DNA from: Nocardioides sp.
GTDB taxonomy: Bacteria > Actinomycetota > Actinomycetes > Propionibacteriales > Nocardioidaceae
NCBI RefSeq assembly: GCF_030149505.1
Contig: NZ_JASBRN010000036.1
Coordinates: 1 to 33,620 of the forward strand
Reading direction: 5' to 3'
DNA: 33,620 bases
This document shows positions 7,386 through 15,920 of the stretch, piece after piece. The notes below the pieces were generated by a model that was given only the letters and a program-made list of their open reading frames with translations, was not told where the DNA came from and did not search any database. Position 1 is the stretch's first letter. Every line of letters begins with the position of its first letter. Position numbers and translations under genes: made by a program.

Positions 7386-9430
7386 GGTCGTGCGGCCTCC
7401 TCCGTCGCCTCCCGGGTGTGCGCCCCCGACGGCGGCGCCGCGGCATCTGGCTCGGCGGTGCGGCCGGAGAGCCCAGCCAGGTAGGCGTTGTACGCCTGGA
7501 GCTGGGGGTCGCCCTCACGCGCCTCGCTGCGGTCGAAACGCCGTCTCTCACGCCGGTCCGCGGAGACCCAGGAGACGAGCAGGGCGACGGCGATGACGGC
7601 GAGGGGGTACTCCCCGAGCAGCCATCCCAAGGACGCGCCGAGGTACTGGTCGTCGGCCAGGGAGTCGCCCCAGGTGCGCCCGAGGGCGGCGTACCACTCC
7701 TCGGCGAGGATGCGGGTGCTGGCCATCAGGCTGACCGAGAAGAGTGCGTGGAAGCCGAACGTCACCATCACCAGCAGGGTCCTGATGGGGTACGTCGGCC
7801 GGCGGAGCCCGGGATCGATGCCCACGAGGCACTCGGCGAAGAGGTAGCCCGAGAGCAGGAAGTGCAGCGTCATCAACACGTGGCCCGTGTGCGTCTCCAA
7901 GGAGAGCTCGAAGAGGGAGGAGTAGTAGAAGGCGACCATGCTGACCACAAAGAGGGCTGAGGCGACGATGGGGTGCCCGAGCAGCTGAGCCGGGAGCGAG
8001 TGCACCGTCTGCAGGAGCCACTCCCGAGGTCCGCGCGAGCCGTCGTCGCGCCGGCGCAGGGTCCTCAGCGCGAGGGTGACCGGCGCACCCAGCACCAGGA
8101 AGACAGGCACCGCGGTCGCGATCGTCATGTGCTGGATCATGTGCATGCTGAACAGGACGCGCCCGTAGGTCCCGGGAGGCCCGTTCGTCGCCCACAGGAA
8201 GAGGGCGCAGCCGGTCAGCCAGAGCGCCGTCCGCCACCAGGGCCAGCGCACGCCGCGGGCCGAGAGCTTCCGGACAGCCAGGACGTACCAGACGGCGGCT
8301 GCGAGGCCGAACGGCAGGAAGAGGCTGTCGATGCTCCAGCCGGACCACCACTCCCCAGCGTCGAGGGGAGGTGGCAGTGACGAGCCGAGCATCGACTCTG
8401 CGGCGGTCAGCGGACGCGGCGGCCCCGAGGGCGCCGGCGGCGCGGTGCGGGTGAGCGCCACGCCCGTGCCTGCCGCACCCGCGAGGATGACCGCCTCCAG
8501 GGCGAGGACCCTCCAGAACCGGGTCCTTCCGCCCAGGTCGGCCTCGGTGGCCAGTCGGTGACGCTGGCGGTGTCCCAGAGCGGCGAGCACGACCACGGCC
8601 GCCAGCTTCAGGCCGAGCAGCACGCCGTACGCGGACAGGATCGCGTCGGGTGAGGGCAGCCGGAGCGCTGCCCCGAGGACCCCGGAGGCGGTCACGATGA
8701 GCAGTCCCCACGTGGCGAGGGTCGAGAAACGACGGATCGCCGGCCCGGCGCCGGTGCCCAGGTAGGGGCGCAGCAGGACCAGGGCCAACAGGCCACCGCC
8801 CCAGACCCCGAGGCCGACGAGGTGGAACATCTGCAGGTTGACGGCGTCGACGTGCTGCAGCGTCCCGGCCGCATGACCTGTCAGGGCCATCGGCCAGAGG
8901 CCGACGAGGGAGAGCAGCGCGGCCAGGCCGAGCGCCGGGGCACTCGTGGCCAGCGCACACGTGAGCGCCACGGCGGCGGCGAGCGCGGCTCCCCACAAGA
9001 GGTACTGACCGAGCTCGTAGCCGGTGGCGAAGAAGGCCGCCTGCTCCCAGAACCCGGGTGCGTCGAGGCGGCTCCCCGAGGCGTCGGAGTAGACCAGGGC
9101 CACCAGCAGCAGGTTTCCCGACAGCCAGGCAGCCGCTGACCCCTGGGCGAGCAGCACGGCCCGGCGACGCACGCCGGTCACGCTGCGCTCGGACGACCCC
9201 GCCTCGGGTGCCAGGCACGTGGCTGCCACGACCAGGAGGCCCACGGTGAGCAGCGCAGCCAGGTCACGCAGAGCCTGCACGACTGGTAGGCCGACCCTGG
9301 TGAGCGGCCCTGGCTCGGGCAGCCCGGCGATGCCGAGCGGGGCGAGCGCGCCGGTCGCCCAGGCCACCGCCAGGGTGACCGCGACCCACCAGCCGGCGAA
9401 TGCGAGGACACGGGGCCCGACCCTGGTCAC
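7382..9430 (-). CDS. CopD-CtaG fusion: copper import / cytochrome c oxidase assembly membrane protein
   Basis: This 682-residue polytopic protein has an N-terminal CopD-like half (about residues 1-325, with GHAAGT and the helix around NLQMFHLVGLGVWGGGLLAL) and a C-terminal caa3_CtaG half (about 355-640, with HMIQHMT, HFLLSGYLFAECLVG and FHALFSVSLM). CopD is linked to copper uptake with CopC, and CtaG to delivering copper to cytochrome oxidase; the fusion is common in actinobacteria. The GTG at 9430 overlaps the copC stop (GTGA) and is preferred over an upstream in-frame start at 9532 that would lie inside copC. His-rich helices supply likely copper ligands. Its place between copC and blaI supports a copper-linked role for the operon. 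Confidence 0.88.
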   Translation of the reverse strand: MTRVGPRVLAFAGWWVAVTLAVAWATGALAPLGIAGLPEPGPLTRVGLPVVQALRDLAALLTVGLLVVAATCLAPEAGSSERSVTGVRRRAVLLAQGSAAAWLSGNLLLVALVYSDASGSRLDAPGFWEQAAFFATGYELGQYLLWGAALAAAVALTCALATSAPALGLAALLSLVGLWPMALTGHAAGTLQHVDAVNLQMFHLVGLGVWGGGLLALVLLRPYLGTGAGPAIRRFSTLATWGLLIVTASGVLGAALRLPSPDAILSAYGVLLGLKLAAVVVLAALGHRQRHRLATEADLGGRTRFWRVLALEAVILAGAAGTGVALTRTAPPAPSGPPRPLTAAESMLGSSLPPPLDAGEWWSGWSIDSLFLPFGLAAAVWYVLAVRKLSARGVRWPWWRTALWLTGCALFLWATNGPPGTYGRVLFSMHMIQHMTIATAVPVFLVLGAPVTLALRTLRRRDDGSRGPREWLLQTVHSLPAQLLGHPIVASALFVVSMVAFYYSSLFELSLETHTGHVLMTLHFLLSGYLFAECLVGIDPGLRRPTYPIRTLLVMVTFGFHALFSVSLMASTRILAEEWYAALGRTWGDSLADDQYLGASLGWLLGEYPLAVIAVALLVSWVSADRRERRRFDRSEAREGDPQLQAYNAYLAGLSGRTAEPDAAAPPSGAHTREATEEAARP

Positions 9431-10065
9431 TGCTCGACCTCCCCGCCGGTGGTCCGGTTCCCTGAGCGCATCGTGCGTGAGGAGACGATCGCCGAGATCA
9501 CGACGAGCGCGACCAGGCCCGCAGCCACCCACAGCCCGGTGCCCGGGCCAGCACCAGCGGACGTCTCGGCAGCGGACGTCTCGGCAGCGGACGCCGTCGT
9601 CTCCGAAGCAGCCTCGCGGCCGGTGTCCCTGGTGTCCTCGGTGTCCCCGGGGTCCTGGGTGGCGCCGCCCGTCGGACGCGAGCGTGCGTCGGGCGCGACG
9701 GCGAAGGTCGACGTCCCAGCGATGGGGTGTCCGTCGGTCGACGTCACGCGGTAGCTCATCCGGACACGGTGGGGCCTCGTGGGATCGGCCGGCCGCAGAG
9801 CGCGCAGGTCTCCGACGAGCTCGGCGTCCCGGGCGCCACGTTCCAGGGCGACCCGGGTGCCCTGCCGGCCGTCGATGGACACCGAGATGGCGCTGAACGT
9901 CGGGTCGATCGCCTCGGTGAAGACCAGCACGACCTCCGCGGGCCAGCCGCTGGCACGCTCGCCGTCGCCCGGACTCACGGACACCAGGTCGGTGTGCGCG
10001 ACCGCAGGAGACACCGACCAGGGCACGAGGAGGACGGCGGTGACCAGCAACAGCCGCCAGGTCAC
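9427..10065 (-). CDS. copC: CopC-domain copper-binding protein, exported and membrane-anchored
   Basis: CopC domains bind Cu(II) outside the membrane and hand it to CopD. The 212-residue product has a signal peptide ending in AVA so that mature residue 1 is His24 (HTDLVSVSPGDGE), and a second conserved ligand His113 in TSTDGHPIAG. This is the classical CopC copper site. A low-complexity Ala/Glu/Thr/Ser linker follows, then a C-terminal helix (about residues 177-197) and a short basic tail. The linker contains a 15-bp tandem duplication (9556-9585). The GTG start at 10065 overlaps the stop of the 31-aa gene (GTGA), and the CopD-CtaG gene overlaps its own stop. Confidence 0.9.
   Translation of the reverse strand: MTWRLLLVTAVLLVPWSVSPAVAHTDLVSVSPGDGERASGWPAEVVLVFTEAIDPTFSAISVSIDGRQGTRVALERGARDAELVGDLRALRPADPTRPHRVRMSYRVTSTDGHPIAGTSTFAVAPDARSRPTGGATQDPGDTEDTRDTGREAASETTASAAETSAAETSAGAGPGTGLWVAAGLVALVVISAIVSSRTMRSGNRTTGGEVEQ
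9556..9585. repeat. 15-bp tandem duplication in the copC linker
   Basis: The unit AGCGGACGTCTCGGC occurs at 9556-9570 and again at 9571-9585. It is in frame and encodes the repeated Ala-Glu-Thr-Ser-Ala stretch of the CopC linker, so it does no harm to the frame. Confidence 0.9.
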
Positions 10066-10157
10066 GGCCGGCCCCGCGCGATGAGGTAGAGGATGGCGAG
10101 CGTCGAACCGAGCGTGAAGGCGCCGATGACGAAGGTCGAGACGAGGTCCTGGCTCAT
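10062..10157 (-). CDS. 31-residue single-helix membrane protein between ccsA and copC (CcmD-like in shape)
   Basis: Too short for usual gene calling. The ATG at 10157 lies 5 bases past the ccsA stop and the frame ends with a TGA overlapping the GTG start of copC (GTGA, 10062-10065). The product begins MSQDLVSTFVIG and is one hydrophobic helix followed by a short basic tail ending ARGRP. A GGGGGTG sequence about 8 bases upstream could serve as ribosome site. The tight overlaps on both sides make a real gene likely. In shape it resembles CcmD or CcoS, small proteins that help heme handling or oxidase assembly, but I see no sequence proof of homology. Confidence 0.7.
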   Translation of the reverse strand: MSQDLVSTFVIGAFTLGSTLAILYLIARGRP

Positions 10158-10162
10158 CGACG

Positions 10163-11074
10163 TCACACCCCCGCGTAGGAGTGCAGGCCCGGGATCCAGA
10201 TGTTCACCCCGAAGAAGTTGAAGAGGAAGGCGGCGAATCCGGCCACGGCGAGCCATCCTGCGCGCCGCCGCCACCCGCTGGTGGCCAGGGCGTGCAGGTG
10301 GGCGGCGTACAGCACCCACGTGATGAATGCCCAGGTCTCCTTGGGGTCCCAGCCCCAGTAGCGCCCCCAGGCGTTCTCGGCCCACACGGCCCCGGCGATC
10401 ACGGCGAAGGTCCAGATGGGGAACGCGACCAGGTGCACGGTGTGGGCGAGGTCGCCGAGCTCGGAGCTGCCACGCCCCTCACGACCACCGCGCGAGAGGA
10501 TCATCTGGCCCAGGACCGCCAACGCCCCCACGGTGAAGAGCGCACCCGCCACGATGGCTGCGGCCACGTGGATCACCAGCCAGGTGGAGTCCAGGACCGG
10601 GACCAGCTCGTCGACCGGGGTGTAGAGGGAGGTGACCGAGACGCCGAGCAGGACGAGCACCAGCGCCACGACCCAAGGGGCCACGGCATCGACCTGGCGG
10701 CCACGACGGACCCCGAGGAAGGTGACGGCGACGGCTGCGGAGGCGGTGAGGCCGAACTCGTACATGTTCCCCCAGGGCACCCTGCCGGCCGCAAGACCTC
10801 GTGCGACCACGGCCGCGACGAGGAGTACCGCCCCCGAGGCCAGGAGCCACGTACCAGCAGAACGCAGGAGCTGCGCCCTCGCTTCTGCGGTCGGGGGGGC
10901 GGAGCCCTCGAGGAGCGCCTCGGGGCCGCCCACCAGCACGGGGACCTGCGCTCGACCGGTGGACCGGACGGCCAAGGCCGCGGATGCGGCGTAGGTCAGC
11001 AGACAGGCGGACAGGACTGCCAGCGAGGCGAGGACCAGTCGGTCCGACCAGAGTGCCAGCTCGATTGCTTGCAT
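10163..11074 (-). CDS. ccsA: Cytochrome c synthase subunit CcsA/ResC (copy 1)
   Basis: CcsA with ResB forms the System II heme lyase that exports heme and ligates it to CxxCH motifs of apocytochromes c. The 303-residue product has about eight helices and the heme-handling WWD-type motif WGRYWGWDPKETWAFITW, followed by conserved histidines in AAHLHA and the C-terminal GLHSYAGV. A conserved segment AAGRVPWGNMYEF precedes the WWD domain. The ATG at 11074 overlaps the resB stop (ATGA). A paralogue at 21438-22361 has the same motif and the same final eight residues. Confidence 0.93.
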   Translation of the reverse strand: MQAIELALWSDRLVLASLAVLSACLLTYAASAALAVRSTGRAQVPVLVGGPEALLEGSAPPTAEARAQLLRSAGTWLLASGAVLLVAAVVARGLAAGRVPWGNMYEFGLTASAAVAVTFLGVRRGRQVDAVAPWVVALVLVLLGVSVTSLYTPVDELVPVLDSTWLVIHVAAAIVAGALFTVGALAVLGQMILSRGGREGRGSSELGDLAHTVHLVAFPIWTFAVIAGAVWAENAWGRYWGWDPKETWAFITWVLYAAHLHALATSGWRRRAGWLAVAGFAAFLFNFFGVNIWIPGLHSYAGV

Positions 11075-12684
11075 CACGTCGTGCTCTCCGGGTGGGTGTG
11101 GTGAACGGGCTGGATCGCAGCGGACAGGGCCGCCGCGTCGGTGTCGGCAGATCGACGTCGGCCGAGGTGGCGCCACCCGACCTCGACCGTGGAGTCGTCC
11201 AGGAGTCGGACCCACGCCCGACGGCGAGGGACACCCAGGGAGACCGTCAGGCCCGCGAGCAGCAGGAGGGCCGCTACGAGTGAGATCTCCTTGCCCGGGT
11301 CCCGGGCCACCTGGAAGTTGGCGAAGCGGGCGACGCCGTCGAAGGTGACGGTCCCCAGACCGTCGGGCAGACGCACGGTCTCGCCCGGGGCGAGCGTCAC
11401 CCGCCAGCGTTCCCCGTCGTCGCCCTCGACCTCGACCAGACCGTCGAGGTCGAGCGTGTAGACGGACTGGGCCCCGCCGTCGTCGAGACCGAGGTCGCCG
11501 GAGTAGGCGGTGAGCAGGAGCGCCGGGTTCACCAAGCCGGGGTATGCCGACACGTCGACACCGTCCGCCCCCCGGGCAGCCGTGGGCAGGAAGAGTCCCT
11601 GCAGAGCAAGGGGGGTCGGCCGGGCGTCCGGCACCTTCACCACCCCGTCGGAGGTGAACGCCTGGTCCTGCGGGAGGAAGATGACCGGACCGGACGCGGC
11701 GACGTCACCGCGGCCGTCGCGGACCGTGACCTGCGGGGCGTACCCGTGCCCGGTGAGGAAGAACTTGGTCCCGTCGACGTCGAACGGTTGGTTGGGTCGC
11801 ACCTCGGCGGTTCCCGAGTCGTCGGGCGTCACCCAGTCCAGGGCAGCTGTGAACGCGCGGGGCTCCCCGAGTCGTGGTCCGCTCGTCTCGAACTGGGCGT
11901 CGAAGGACCTCAAGGTGAACTCGAGCGGCTCGAGCCCGTCTCGATCAGCCAGGGGGGCGGGCGTGAGGGCGTCGTAGGCGGACGCGATGTTGGTGAACGT
12001 CGACCCCTCGACGACGGCAACACGACCCTCGTAGCCGAAGAGGCGTCCGCCGGCGACGCCGACGAGGAGCACCAGGAGGGAGAGGTGGAAGGCCAGGTTC
12101 CCCAGCTCGCGCACGTGGCCCTTCTCGGCACGCACCTCCCCGTCGGTCCGCACCACGCGGAAGCGCCGCGACCGCAGGTGCTCAGCGGCCGCGGCCAGGG
12201 CGGCCGGCGCGTCCGGCACCGTCAGGGAGGTGTGACCGGTCTCACGCTCCAGCCTGCGGGGGGCGGCGGGCGGTGGGGCCGTCACCTCGCGCCACAGGCG
12301 GGCGCAGCGGGGAAGGACGCAGCCGGTCATGGACACCAGCAGCAGCAGGTAGATCGCGGCGAACCACGGGGCGGAGTAGACGTCGAAGAGGTAGAGCCGG
12401 TCCAGCCAGGGAGCCAGGTCCGGGTTCGCGCGGTAAAACAGGGGAACGGCGGCAGGGTCGCTCGCCACGCCCCGTTGAGGGAGCAGCGAACCCGGCACCG
12501 CCGCGACCGCCAGAAGGATCAGCAGGACGACGGCGGTGCGCATGGAAGTCAGTCGCCGCCAGGCCCAGCGGCCCCATCCCATCGAGCCCCGAGCGGGCGC
12601 AGCGGTCCCACGATCCGAAGGAGTCGCCGCACGGGGGCTCTGGTCCGACTCGGCGGTGACGGGGGACGACCTCACGTGGTTCAT
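11074..12684 (-). CDS. resB: Cytochrome c biogenesis protein ResB (copy 1)
   Basis: ResB is the second subunit of the System II cytochrome c synthase. The protein (about 536 residues from 12684) has the family's N-terminal helices (RRLTSMRTAVVLLILLAVAAVPGSLLPQR, here cited as a region), a third helix around GNLAFHLSLLVLLVG, a large extracytoplasmic domain (PNQPFDVDGTKFFLTGHGYAP), and a last helix after DPGKEISLV. The start is uncertain: the ATG at 12684 lies inside box C and has no ribosome site, so either the mRNA is leaderless or translation begins at the GTG at 12675. The first 35 residues are not conserved. It is the first gene of the operon running to the M56 protease. Confidence 0.9.
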   Translation of the reverse strand: MNHVRSSPVTAESDQSPRAATPSDRGTAAPARGSMGWGRWAWRRLTSMRTAVVLLILLAVAAVPGSLLPQRGVASDPAAVPLFYRANPDLAPWLDRLYLFDVYSAPWFAAIYLLLLVSMTGCVLPRCARLWREVTAPPPAAPRRLERETGHTSLTVPDAPAALAAAAEHLRSRRFRVVRTDGEVRAEKGHVRELGNLAFHLSLLVLLVGVAGGRLFGYEGRVAVVEGSTFTNIASAYDALTPAPLADRDGLEPLEFTLRSFDAQFETSGPRLGEPRAFTAALDWVTPDDSGTAEVRPNQPFDVDGTKFFLTGHGYAPQVTVRDGRGDVAASGPVIFLPQDQAFTSDGVVKVPDARPTPLALQGLFLPTAARGADGVDVSAYPGLVNPALLLTAYSGDLGLDDGGAQSVYTLDLDGLVEVEGDDGERWRVTLAPGETVRLPDGLGTVTFDGVARFANFQVARDPGKEISLVAALLLLAGLTVSLGVPRRRAWVRLLDDSTVEVGWRHLGRRRSADTDAAALSAAIQPVHHTHPESTT

Positions 12685-12701
12685 ACTATCGGCGATAGTA
12701 G
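12683..12701. promoter_or_regulatory. BlaI/CopY-type box C (divergent resB1 / lnt1 promoter)
   Basis: ATACTATCGGCGATAGTAG. It contains a perfect palindrome TACTATCG-G-CGATAGTA (12684-12700) and matches CTACTA-N7-TAGTAG with one change at the first base. It overlaps the first possible resB start codon and lies 24 bases before the lnt1 GTG. A repressor here would block both directions, including the operon that encodes the BlaI-like protein. Confidence 0.82.
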
Positions 12702-12724
12702 GCCATGACGAAAGCGGTGCCCGA

Positions 12725-14299
12725 GTGGCTGGTGAACGCCCCATCATCCTGACCGCCGCTGCCGGCGGAGCCACGACGGCGCTCGGCTTCCCGCCCTTCG
12801 ATCTGCCGTGGCTGGCACCGGTGGGCCTGGCGATGCTGGTCCTGGCGCTGCGTGAGGCCTCAGCCACCAGAGCGGCACTCCTCGGTGCCACCCACGCCGC
12901 GGTCTTCCTCGGGATGACGCTGTGGTGGTTGGCCGAGGCCATCTCCCCCTTTGCCTGGGCCGCGATGGTCGCTGCGCAGAGCGTGTGGGGCGCCTTGGCC
13001 GGTGTGGCGATGGTGCGCGTGCGTCGACTCCACGGGTGGCAGCTGTGGGCCGCCGGCGTCTTCACGGCGGCCGAGTCGGCACGGGCGGCAGTTCCCTGGG
13101 GCGGGGTCCCGTGGGGAAGGCTCGGGTACTCCGCCGTCGATGCGCCCTGGTCCGCCTGGGTGGCGGTCATCGGGGTCGCCGCCACAGGAACTGTGGTCGC
13201 GCTGCTCGGGTGCCTCATCGCTTCGGTGGTGGAGCACGCGACGCGGCGCAGCCTGCGCGGGCTGGTCCCCGCAGCAGCAGTGGTGGCGCTGGTGGCGGTC
13301 CCGGCCATGGCACGTGGGGTCCTGGTGACGCCGAACCAGGCGACCGGGCCGGTGGCCAGGATCGCCATCGTGCAGGGGGAGCTGCCGGGTTCCGGCCGGG
13401 AAGTCGTGGCGAATCACCGGGCCCTCACCGAGGTGCTGGTCGGGCAGACGAGGCAGCTCGCGGCCTCGGACACCGGGCGTCCTGCGCCCGACCTGGTGGT
13501 GTGGCCCGAGAACGCGACGGCCGTCGACCCGACGACCGACGTGGTCGCCGGCCAGGCGGCGCGAGCGGCTGTGGAGGCAGTCGGGGTGCCGCTGCTCCTG
13601 GGAGCCGTCGTAGATGCACCCGACCCGCGTTACGCCCTCAACCAGTCGCTGCTCTGGGACGACGGGGGAGTGCGGGCGAGCTACACGAAGCAGCGGCTGG
13701 TGCCCTTCGGGGAGTACGTCCCCCTGAGGCCGCTGGCCGAGCGGTTGTCCTCGAGGGTGGCCGCCATCCCCCGGGACATGCTGCCTGGCGGGGATCCCGA
13801 GCCGATCGGGGTCGGCTCCTTCAGTGTCGCGACCGCCCTGTGCTTCGACGTCGCCTACGACGACGTGCTGCGTCGACAGGTGGCCCGGGGCGGGGACCTG
13901 GTCAGCGTCCAGACCAGCAACGCGATGTTCCTCGGCACCGCCCAGCTCGAGCAGCAGTGGCAGGTGTCCAGGGCGCGGGCCCTCGAGCTCGGCCGCAGTG
14001 TCGTGGTGTCCTCGGTCAACGGCATCTCAGGGGCGATCGCACCCGACGGGTCGGTCCTCGAGCGGCTTCCGGTGCGTGTAGCGGGATCGGTCGTCCTCGA
14101 CGTGCCTCTCAACACGTCGCAGACGTGGGCAGTCCGACTCGGCGCCGCACCGTTGCGGTTGACGTGGGTCATTATCTCGATGGCACTGCTGGTCACCTTC
14201 GCCCAGGACCGGCGAGCATGCCGCCGCCGCCGCTGCCTCCCACCCACACATGCCGGTTCCCCTCCTGCTATGCCCCTCGACCGATCGGACGCCACGTGA
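12725..14299 (+). CDS. lnt: Apolipoprotein N-acyltransferase (copy 1)
   Basis: Lnt adds the third acyl chain to lipoproteins in the membrane. From the GTG at 12725 the product has 524 residues: several N-terminal helices, then a nitrilase-type domain with the complete catalytic triad Glu262 (LVVWPENAT), Lys322 (SYTKQRLVPFGEYVP) and Cys373 (TALCFDVAYDD), then a final helix. The GTG follows an upstream short ATG frame that stops at once, and its ribosome site is weak. The N-terminus begins almost directly with the first helix. It is divergent from resB1 with box C between them, and its stop overlaps the GTG of the next gene. A second lnt lies at 25275-26911. Confidence 0.9.
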   Translation: MAGERPIILTAAAGGATTALGFPPFDLPWLAPVGLAMLVLALREASATRAALLGATHAAVFLGMTLWWLAEAISPFAWAAMVAAQSVWGALAGVAMVRVRRLHGWQLWAAGVFTAAESARAAVPWGGVPWGRLGYSAVDAPWSAWVAVIGVAATGTVVALLGCLIASVVEHATRRSLRGLVPAAAVVALVAVPAMARGVLVTPNQATGPVARIAIVQGELPGSGREVVANHRALTEVLVGQTRQLAASDTGRPAPDLVVWPENATAVDPTTDVVAGQAARAAVEAVGVPLLLGAVVDAPDPRYALNQSLLWDDGGVRASYTKQRLVPFGEYVPLRPLAERLSSRVAAIPRDMLPGGDPEPIGVGSFSVATALCFDVAYDDVLRRQVARGGDLVSVQTSNAMFLGTAQLEQQWQVSRARALELGRSVVVSSVNGISGAIAPDGSVLERLPVRVAGSVVLDVPLNTSQTWAVRLGAAPLRLTWVIISMALLVTFAQDRRACRRRRCLPPTHAGSPPAMPLDRSDAT

Positions 14300-15662
14300 T
14301 CCCCCTTCCCCTGCCGATGCACGGCATCGGCGGCGCCAAGGACCTTCCCATCTCGCCCCATCTCGCCCCAGCTCGCCATCACCGGTGCCGTCGCGGCGCT
14401 GGTCATCTCGTTCTCGGTGCTCGCGCTGGCGTGGCGGACACCGCGGTACGACGGGAATCCGGACGGACCGGTGGCCGGCCGTCGGGTGCCTCACTGGATG
14501 GATGGTGTCCTGACCTCACGCGGCTTCGCCGTCGCGGCGCGTGTCCTAGGGATGGTGGTCTTTCTGTACTCCGCGGCTGCCGCGGTGCTCGGTGAGGACC
14601 TGCTGACCAACCCGTTCTTCGGCATCTTCTACGTCTGGTGGTGGATCGGCCTGGTCTTCGCCTCCGCCCTGCTCGGCCCGGTGTGGAAGGCGATCAGCCC
14701 GGTTCGCACCATCAACCTCGCCTTCTCGAAGATCTCTGGGTCCGACCCCGACGTGGGACTGCTGGCCTACCCGGCGCGACTCGGCCACTGGCCAGCTTCC
14801 CTGGGGCTGTTCGCCTTCGTGTGGCTCGAGCTGGTCTATCCCTACTCCACCGAGCTCGGCCCCGTGCGGCTGTGGTGCGCGGTGTACGTCGCTGTGATGC
14901 TGCTCGGCGGGCGCGATCTTTGGCAACGGGTTCTACGAGAAGGCCGACCCGTTCGAGGTCTACTCCACCCTGATCGGCAAGCTCTCAGTCTGGGGGACCC
15001 ACGAGGGCAGGATCGTGGTGCGGTCCCCGCTGGCGAACCTCAGCACCGTGGTCCCGACGGCCGGTCTGCTCGCGGTCGTCTCGGTGCTGTTCGGCAGCAC
15101 CGCGTTCGACTCCTTCAAGGACTCCCCGTTCTGGGTGCGCTTTTCTCAGACCAACGAGCTCGTCGCGGGCCTCGAGAACGGCTCGACCATCGCTGACTCC
15201 CTCGCTCTGCTCGTCTTCAGCGCCGCACCAGCCCTCGTGTTCGCCGGTGCCGCCGCGGCGACCATGACCGGTCCCGACCTGCGTCGTCGGGACCTGCCGG
15301 CCATCCTCGCTCACTCGATCGTGCCGATCATCCTCGGGTACATCGTGGCCCACTACGCGTCCTACTGGTTCGAGGTCGGCCAGGACACCCTGATCAAGGC
15401 GAGCGACCCGCTCACCACCGGTGCCGACTACCTCGGCACCGGCGATTGGCAAGTGAACTACTGGCTGAGCTACCACCCGACCCTGCTCGCCAACATCAAG
15501 GTGGGAGCGGTCGTGGTCGGCCACGTGGTAGCAGCCATCGCGTCTCACGACCGATCCGTCGCACTGCTGCCCCCTCGTCACCAGATCCTCGGGCAACTGC
15601 CTCTACTCATGGCCATGGTCGCCTTCACCTCAGGTGGCCTTTACCTGCTCTTTGCCGCCTGA
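14296..15662 (+). pseudogene. Multi-helix membrane protein of the HGIGG..DLP type, two frameshifts
   Basis: The GTG at 14296 overlaps the lnt1 stop (GTGA) and starts a frame with MHGIGGAKDLPISP. An exact 10-bp tandem duplication (14351-14370) throws it out of frame; removing one copy restores a continuous reading into ITGAVAALVISFSVLALAWRTPRYDG. A second break near 14907-14911 is explained by one extra C in GGCGGGCGCGATC. The last frame then runs from FGNGFYEKADPFEVYSTL to the TGA at 15660-15662. The whole is about 450 residues with about ten helices. I recall similar actinobacterial proteins, some labelled fenitrothion hydrolase in databases, but I know no proven function. Its coupling to lnt1 suggests a past envelope role. 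Confidence 0.75.
14351..14370. repeat. 10-bp tandem duplication that frameshifts a gene
   Basis: TCTCGCCCCA occurs twice in a row (14351-14360 and 14361-14370). Deleting one copy rejoins the N-terminal frame from 14296 with the downstream frame that carries the rest of the membrane protein. Confidence 0.92.
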
Positions 15663-15793
15663 GGTAGGCGGCGAATCCGCAGTCCCGCATCGCCGATACG
15701 GACCATCCGTGAACGGACCCACGCTCGCTCAGTTCCGGGCCGCTGCCGTCGCAACGGGCTCCGGAATCTCCATTACCGGATGCAGCACGATTC

Positions 15794-15826
<33 letters not shown>

Positions 15827-15862
15827 CTACGAGCCTCATCGAAGGTAACTCCTCGCACCTGT

Positions 15863-15880
15863 TAGTGAAACTTTTCACAA
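15863..15880. promoter_or_regulatory. Rex-type redox operator upstream of cydAB
   Basis: TAGTGAA-ACTT-TTCACAA matches the actinobacterial Rex operator TTGTGAA-N4-TTCACAA with one mismatch. Rex represses cyd genes when NADH/NAD+ is low and leaves the site when NADH rises. The site ends 40 bases before the chosen cydA start, a normal distance for repression. Confidence 0.7.
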
Positions 15881-15920
15881 GCCCGTGGGTGGCTCGTACC
15901 TATTGCGTAGCGTTAGTGCC

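Noticed and set aside
7921..7930. Another TAGTAG sequence
   Set aside because: It lies inside the CopD-CtaG coding sequence and has no matching CTACTA arm at the 7-bp spacing.
12860..13368. Extension of the resB1 frame far upstream, antisense to lnt1
   Set aside because: It is a shadow of the intact lnt1 gene; ResB homology starts after about 12600 and the divergent promoter with box C separates the two genes.
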